Assembly (NCBI GenBank): GCA_017163975.1
Contig: JAFFSR010000220.1
Span: forward strand, 19,936,001 to 20,000,000
Length of the DNA: 64,000 nt
Direction: 5' to 3'
From: Anastatus disparis
Lineage: Eukaryota; Arthropoda; Insecta; Hymenoptera; Eupelmidae
Part shown: piece after piece, positions 60,946 through 64,000 of the stretch
Numbering within the stretch: position 1 is the stretch's first letter
Layout: every line of letters begins with the position of its first letter
The notes under the pieces: model-generated
Database searches by the model: none
Seen by the model: only the letters and a program-made list of their open reading frames with translations
Told to the model about the DNA's origin: nothing
Made by a program: the position numbers and the translations under genes

Positions 60946-62388
60946 ATGGCACGCGAGCCGATTACACTTAATGTATATGATATGGTAAGAATGGATTGCT
61001 TTTTAATAATTTAATATTCGAAATATTTAATCTTTATTTATACAATTATATTTTGTTTTAGTATTGGATCAATGAATATACAACTCCAATGGGATTAGGA
61101 GTCTTCCATTCAGGTGTTGAAATTTATGGGACTGGTATGTTAATTAATTAATAGATTTTGTTTGTCAATGTATTTTTCTAAATTCATCAATATACTACTT
61201 ATTTTATAATATAAATATACCTTTTTTAATTGAGTTTTGGATAATACAATATCACTTAAGGATTAGATCAGAAGAGCAATTAATGAGTCATCCATGGTTC
61301 TGTATGGTTTTATTGAAATCGATGATTCATATTTCTGTTGAATTAAAAAAAAAATTTATGAAAATTTTATTAAAGTAGAGTTTTGGCATTCTTGTATTGG
61401 TTAATAACTTATACTTTTTTCATGATATTAATATGTATTGAATGTTTCATTTTCTTACACAAAAAATTTATTATTTAATTTCAATGTTTATAAATTTTTT
61501 GCTATAGAATATGCGTATGGAGGTCATGCACTTCCCATGACTGGAATATTTGAAATTCAACCAAGAACTGCTGAAGAGTTGGGAGAACAATTTAGATTTA
61601 GGTAAATAAAAAAAGATAAATTAATTTTGGAAATTTATAAACACAATGTTTTAATTTTATGTTTCTAGGCAATCTGTTCATATTGGTTACACAGATTTTA
61701 CTGAAGAAGATGTTGCTCGAATAATAAATGAATTAGGAAAAGACTTTAGAGGTGATCGTTACCACCTTATGAATAAAAATTGCAACCATTTTAGTAGCCA
61801 ATTTACTCAGGTAATTTTGTGTTAACAAATCATTTAAATGCATAATGCAATTGAATCAACTTTAAAATGAATTTCAAATCAGTCGTAATTATTTTAAAAA
61901 CAATTACTGTTAACATTTTCTAATTTATATTAATCGTTTATGTTTTCTTGTTTAGAACTTAGTAAAAAAATAATTATTGATTAAAATAATTATTAATATC
62001 TAAAATATTAATAACTTTTACCATATAAAATTTTTATAGCTATCTGTGTATTCTTTTTTCTTATGAAAAATATTATATCACTGTCTGATGTATCATATCA
62101 TTGCCAATAAATTATAAATAAGTAAAGAAACGAAATAAAAAATAAAACACAACATATAAAAAGTCATTATTCCAAGAGATTTGAATTAAAATTTCAACAA
62201 AATTATTACAGATACTCTGTGATCAGGAGATTCCTGGTTGGGTGAATCGTTTAGCGTATTTTAGTTCCTGCGTGCCGTTCCTTCAGCGCTGTCTGCCTAA
62301 GGAATGGTTAACACCAGTAGCCCTCCAACATTCATTGAGTCATGTTAGCCATAATGAAAGTACACCACCTTCAGACACAAGTTTGTAA
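60946..62388 (+). CDS. DESI2: PPPDE-family deubiquitinase/deSUMOylase DESI2
   Basis: Papain-like cysteine isopeptidase of the PPPDE family that removes ubiquitin or SUMO; DESI2 is cytoplasmic. Exons: 60946-60984, 61062-61134, 61508-61601, 61669-61810, 62212-62388; 174 aa. The catalytic His is His-29 in G-V-F-H-S-G and the catalytic Cys is Cys-107 in N-K-N-C-N-H-F. The segments L-N-V-Y-D-M-Y-W and [16 protein letters not shown] are strongly conserved with animal DESI2. I chose the ATG at 60946 (A-G-A-ATG-G) because the homology starts right after it; an in-frame ATG at 60820 would add 42 unrelated residues. Confidence 0.92.
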
Positions 62389-63520
62389 CACACGGAGCAA
62401 CAGCAGCAGCAACATCATCAACAACAACAGCCTTATCACCGTTATAAACGCCGTGGAGATACAATATATAATAACAAAGATGAAGACGAAGAAAACGATG
62501 AAACGGCCTCGGCTAATTGTAGTAGAAGTCACACCTTTTAATGAGGCGATCCAAGCTGGCTGCAAAGAAACTTTAATAATGAATGATCGAATAATGTTAA
62601 TGATGATTATGATGAGTAATATGTGGAAAATTATGGCACGTGATAGAAGAAAGATTGAGAGCGTGAAAAAGTGGCAGTAAGTTACTACATTACCAATCGT
62701 TTGCCGACTGTTGAATTTTAAGTATTGGCAGGAAAAATGATTGAGAAATCAGAAATTGAATGCTAAATGTGCAATATTATATTGTAATTCAAAATGAATG
62801 TTTTCTTTTTTACCTAAAATTTTTTTTTTAATTTTCTTTAATAGCTGTGAAAATGGAAAGCTTATCAAGTTAATAGAATCACCAATTAAGTATTATTTCA
62901 GGAAAAAAACAGTTTGTTAACAATTATAATATTTAATTGATAGTGCAGTGTACTTTAAGTTTTATTAAAGAAGTAAATAGTAATTCAAAAGGATAGTTTT
63001 TTTATTTTCTGTAAAGTTTTTAAAATCAATGTGAAATTATTTTATATTTTTTATACATATATTTTCATTAAACAAAAAGTAAATTGTGCCATTGATAATT
63101 TATCTGCCACAAAAAAAAGTTCTGTAAATTTAATTACATGAACTTGTACGATATATTAGAAATAAACAAATAAACTTTTAAAATTTGCAGTGTGCTTTTT
63201 TTTAAATAATGATATTTGAAATAAAATTGTATGAAATAAAAATAAAAGTTTTTAAAAAACTATTTATTATAAGATTTTAATACAAATAAATAAATACATA
63301 GATAAATATTGAAATTGGGTATATGTTAATAATACGCCCTTACTAACGTACCAAAATATAATGTCATAAATAAATAGTAACATGACTTCTGTAATATTTG
63401 AAGAAGAATTTGATGTTTTTCTTTTAATCCCAAGAGTTAATTCTTCTACAATTACGTATCGTTTAGCTCTGCATATTAGCATTGATCTCTTATAAATTTA
63501 AAAATAATGTAGCATTTCAT
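62389..63520 (+). other. DESI2 3' flank with CAG/CAA repeats
   Basis: 62395-62440 is an imperfect CAG/CAA trinucleotide tract just after the stop, followed by ATG-containing but unsupported frames to 62680. The rest is AT-rich, probably 3' UTR then spacer; AATAAA-type strings occur near 63165 and 63230. Confidence 0.45.
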
Positions 63521-63901
63521 TTAAGGAGATGTAAAGCGGACACTACACCTGTACCTATAGATATTAGCTTCCTTTCCATTTTATTGCTAAATTTCCAGAA
63601 AAGAAATGCATTAGCTTGTAGTATGTACCATAACGATTATTTAGATAAATTTTCAAATAAATTCATTCATTAGCTTTTAAGATATTTGGATTCTTATACA
63701 AAATTGAAAAATTTTAATAAATAATTTGGAACCCAAAATTCTCAATAATTAATAAATGAGTTTATTTAAAAATTCAACCGAATAATCTTTATGGAACATA
63801 CTACAAGCTAATGCATTATTTTATTGAAAATTTTGCAATAAAATGTTAAGATAGTGAATATTTATGAGTACAGGTGTAGTGTCCATTTTACATCCCCTTA
63901 A
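63521..63901. mobile_element. 381-bp fold-back element flanked by TTAA
   Basis: The left end TTAAGGAGATGTAAAGCGGA and the reverse complement of the right end TTAAGGGGATGTAAAATGGA match closely and continue with ACACTACACCTGTAC. The homology between arms extends about 150 bases inward, including GCATTAGCTTGTAGTATGT on the left and its complement on the right, so nearly the whole element is an imperfect palindrome. TTAA at both ends would suit a piggyBac-type target duplication. It encodes nothing. Confidence 0.75.
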
Positions 63902-64000
63902 AAAAAAGTAACTTACTGCCATTTTATGTTGTATGTACACAAATAAAGCCTAGAATTCCTGAAGGCGTTATAAAGATCTAAAAGTTTATAAAAAAAAGTA

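Noticed and set aside
62342..62680. 112-codon frame after the DESI2 stop
   Set aside because: Low-complexity trinucleotide-derived sequence in the likely 3' UTR, in a different frame, with no domain.

Overview
The window reads as insect nuclear DNA. It is very AT-rich, its genes are intron-split with GT/AG junctions, and they encode insect or metazoan proteins. Signal-peptide-bearing paralogues with damaged active sites, and insect-virus-like insertions, would fit a hymenopteran such as a parasitoid wasp, but the sequence alone does not prove the order. No prokaryotic features (operons, ribosome-binding sites, CRISPR) were seen.

Layout. Bases 1-8046 hold no gene I can support. Two tandem eight-exon glucose-6-phosphate dehydrogenase genes follow (8047-11132 and 16489-19398, +). 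Both begin with a signal peptide and lack the usual C-terminal tail, and copy 1 has lost the catalytic lysine. Between them lie relics of an FKBP46-type nuclear immunophilin and a COMMD10-like gene. Bases 19.8-28.0 kb are an accessory island: a reverse-transcriptase fragment, a Helentron-like element, five tandem 361-bp cassettes each carrying a 76-aa ORF, then three 0.53-kb tandem units open in two overlapping frames. A secreted serine-protease homologue with a dead catalytic triad lies on the minus strand at 28612-31680.

Bases 31.7-46.4 kb are a second accessory region. It holds a 5S rRNA relic, an intact 247-aa ORF resembling a phenuivirus (Tenui_N type) nucleocapsid protein, an array of zinc-finger-bearing repeats, a 750-bp direct duplication around a decayed densovirus-like non-structural region, and several palindromic repeats.

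Bases 46.5-62.4 kb are dense conserved housekeeping genes: mitochondrial ribosomal protein uS17m (+), the RNA polymerase II CTD phosphatase FCP1/CTDP1 (-) divergent from DNA topoisomerase 3-alpha (+), a chibby homologue (-), and a DESI2-type PPPDE peptidase (+). The window ends with a 381-bp fold-back element flanked by TTAA.

The housekeeping genes are unrelated in pathway and simply neighbours. The biologically unusual content is the pair of secreted, partly inactivated G6PD-like proteins near a secreted inactive protease homologue, and the two virus-like insertion regions.
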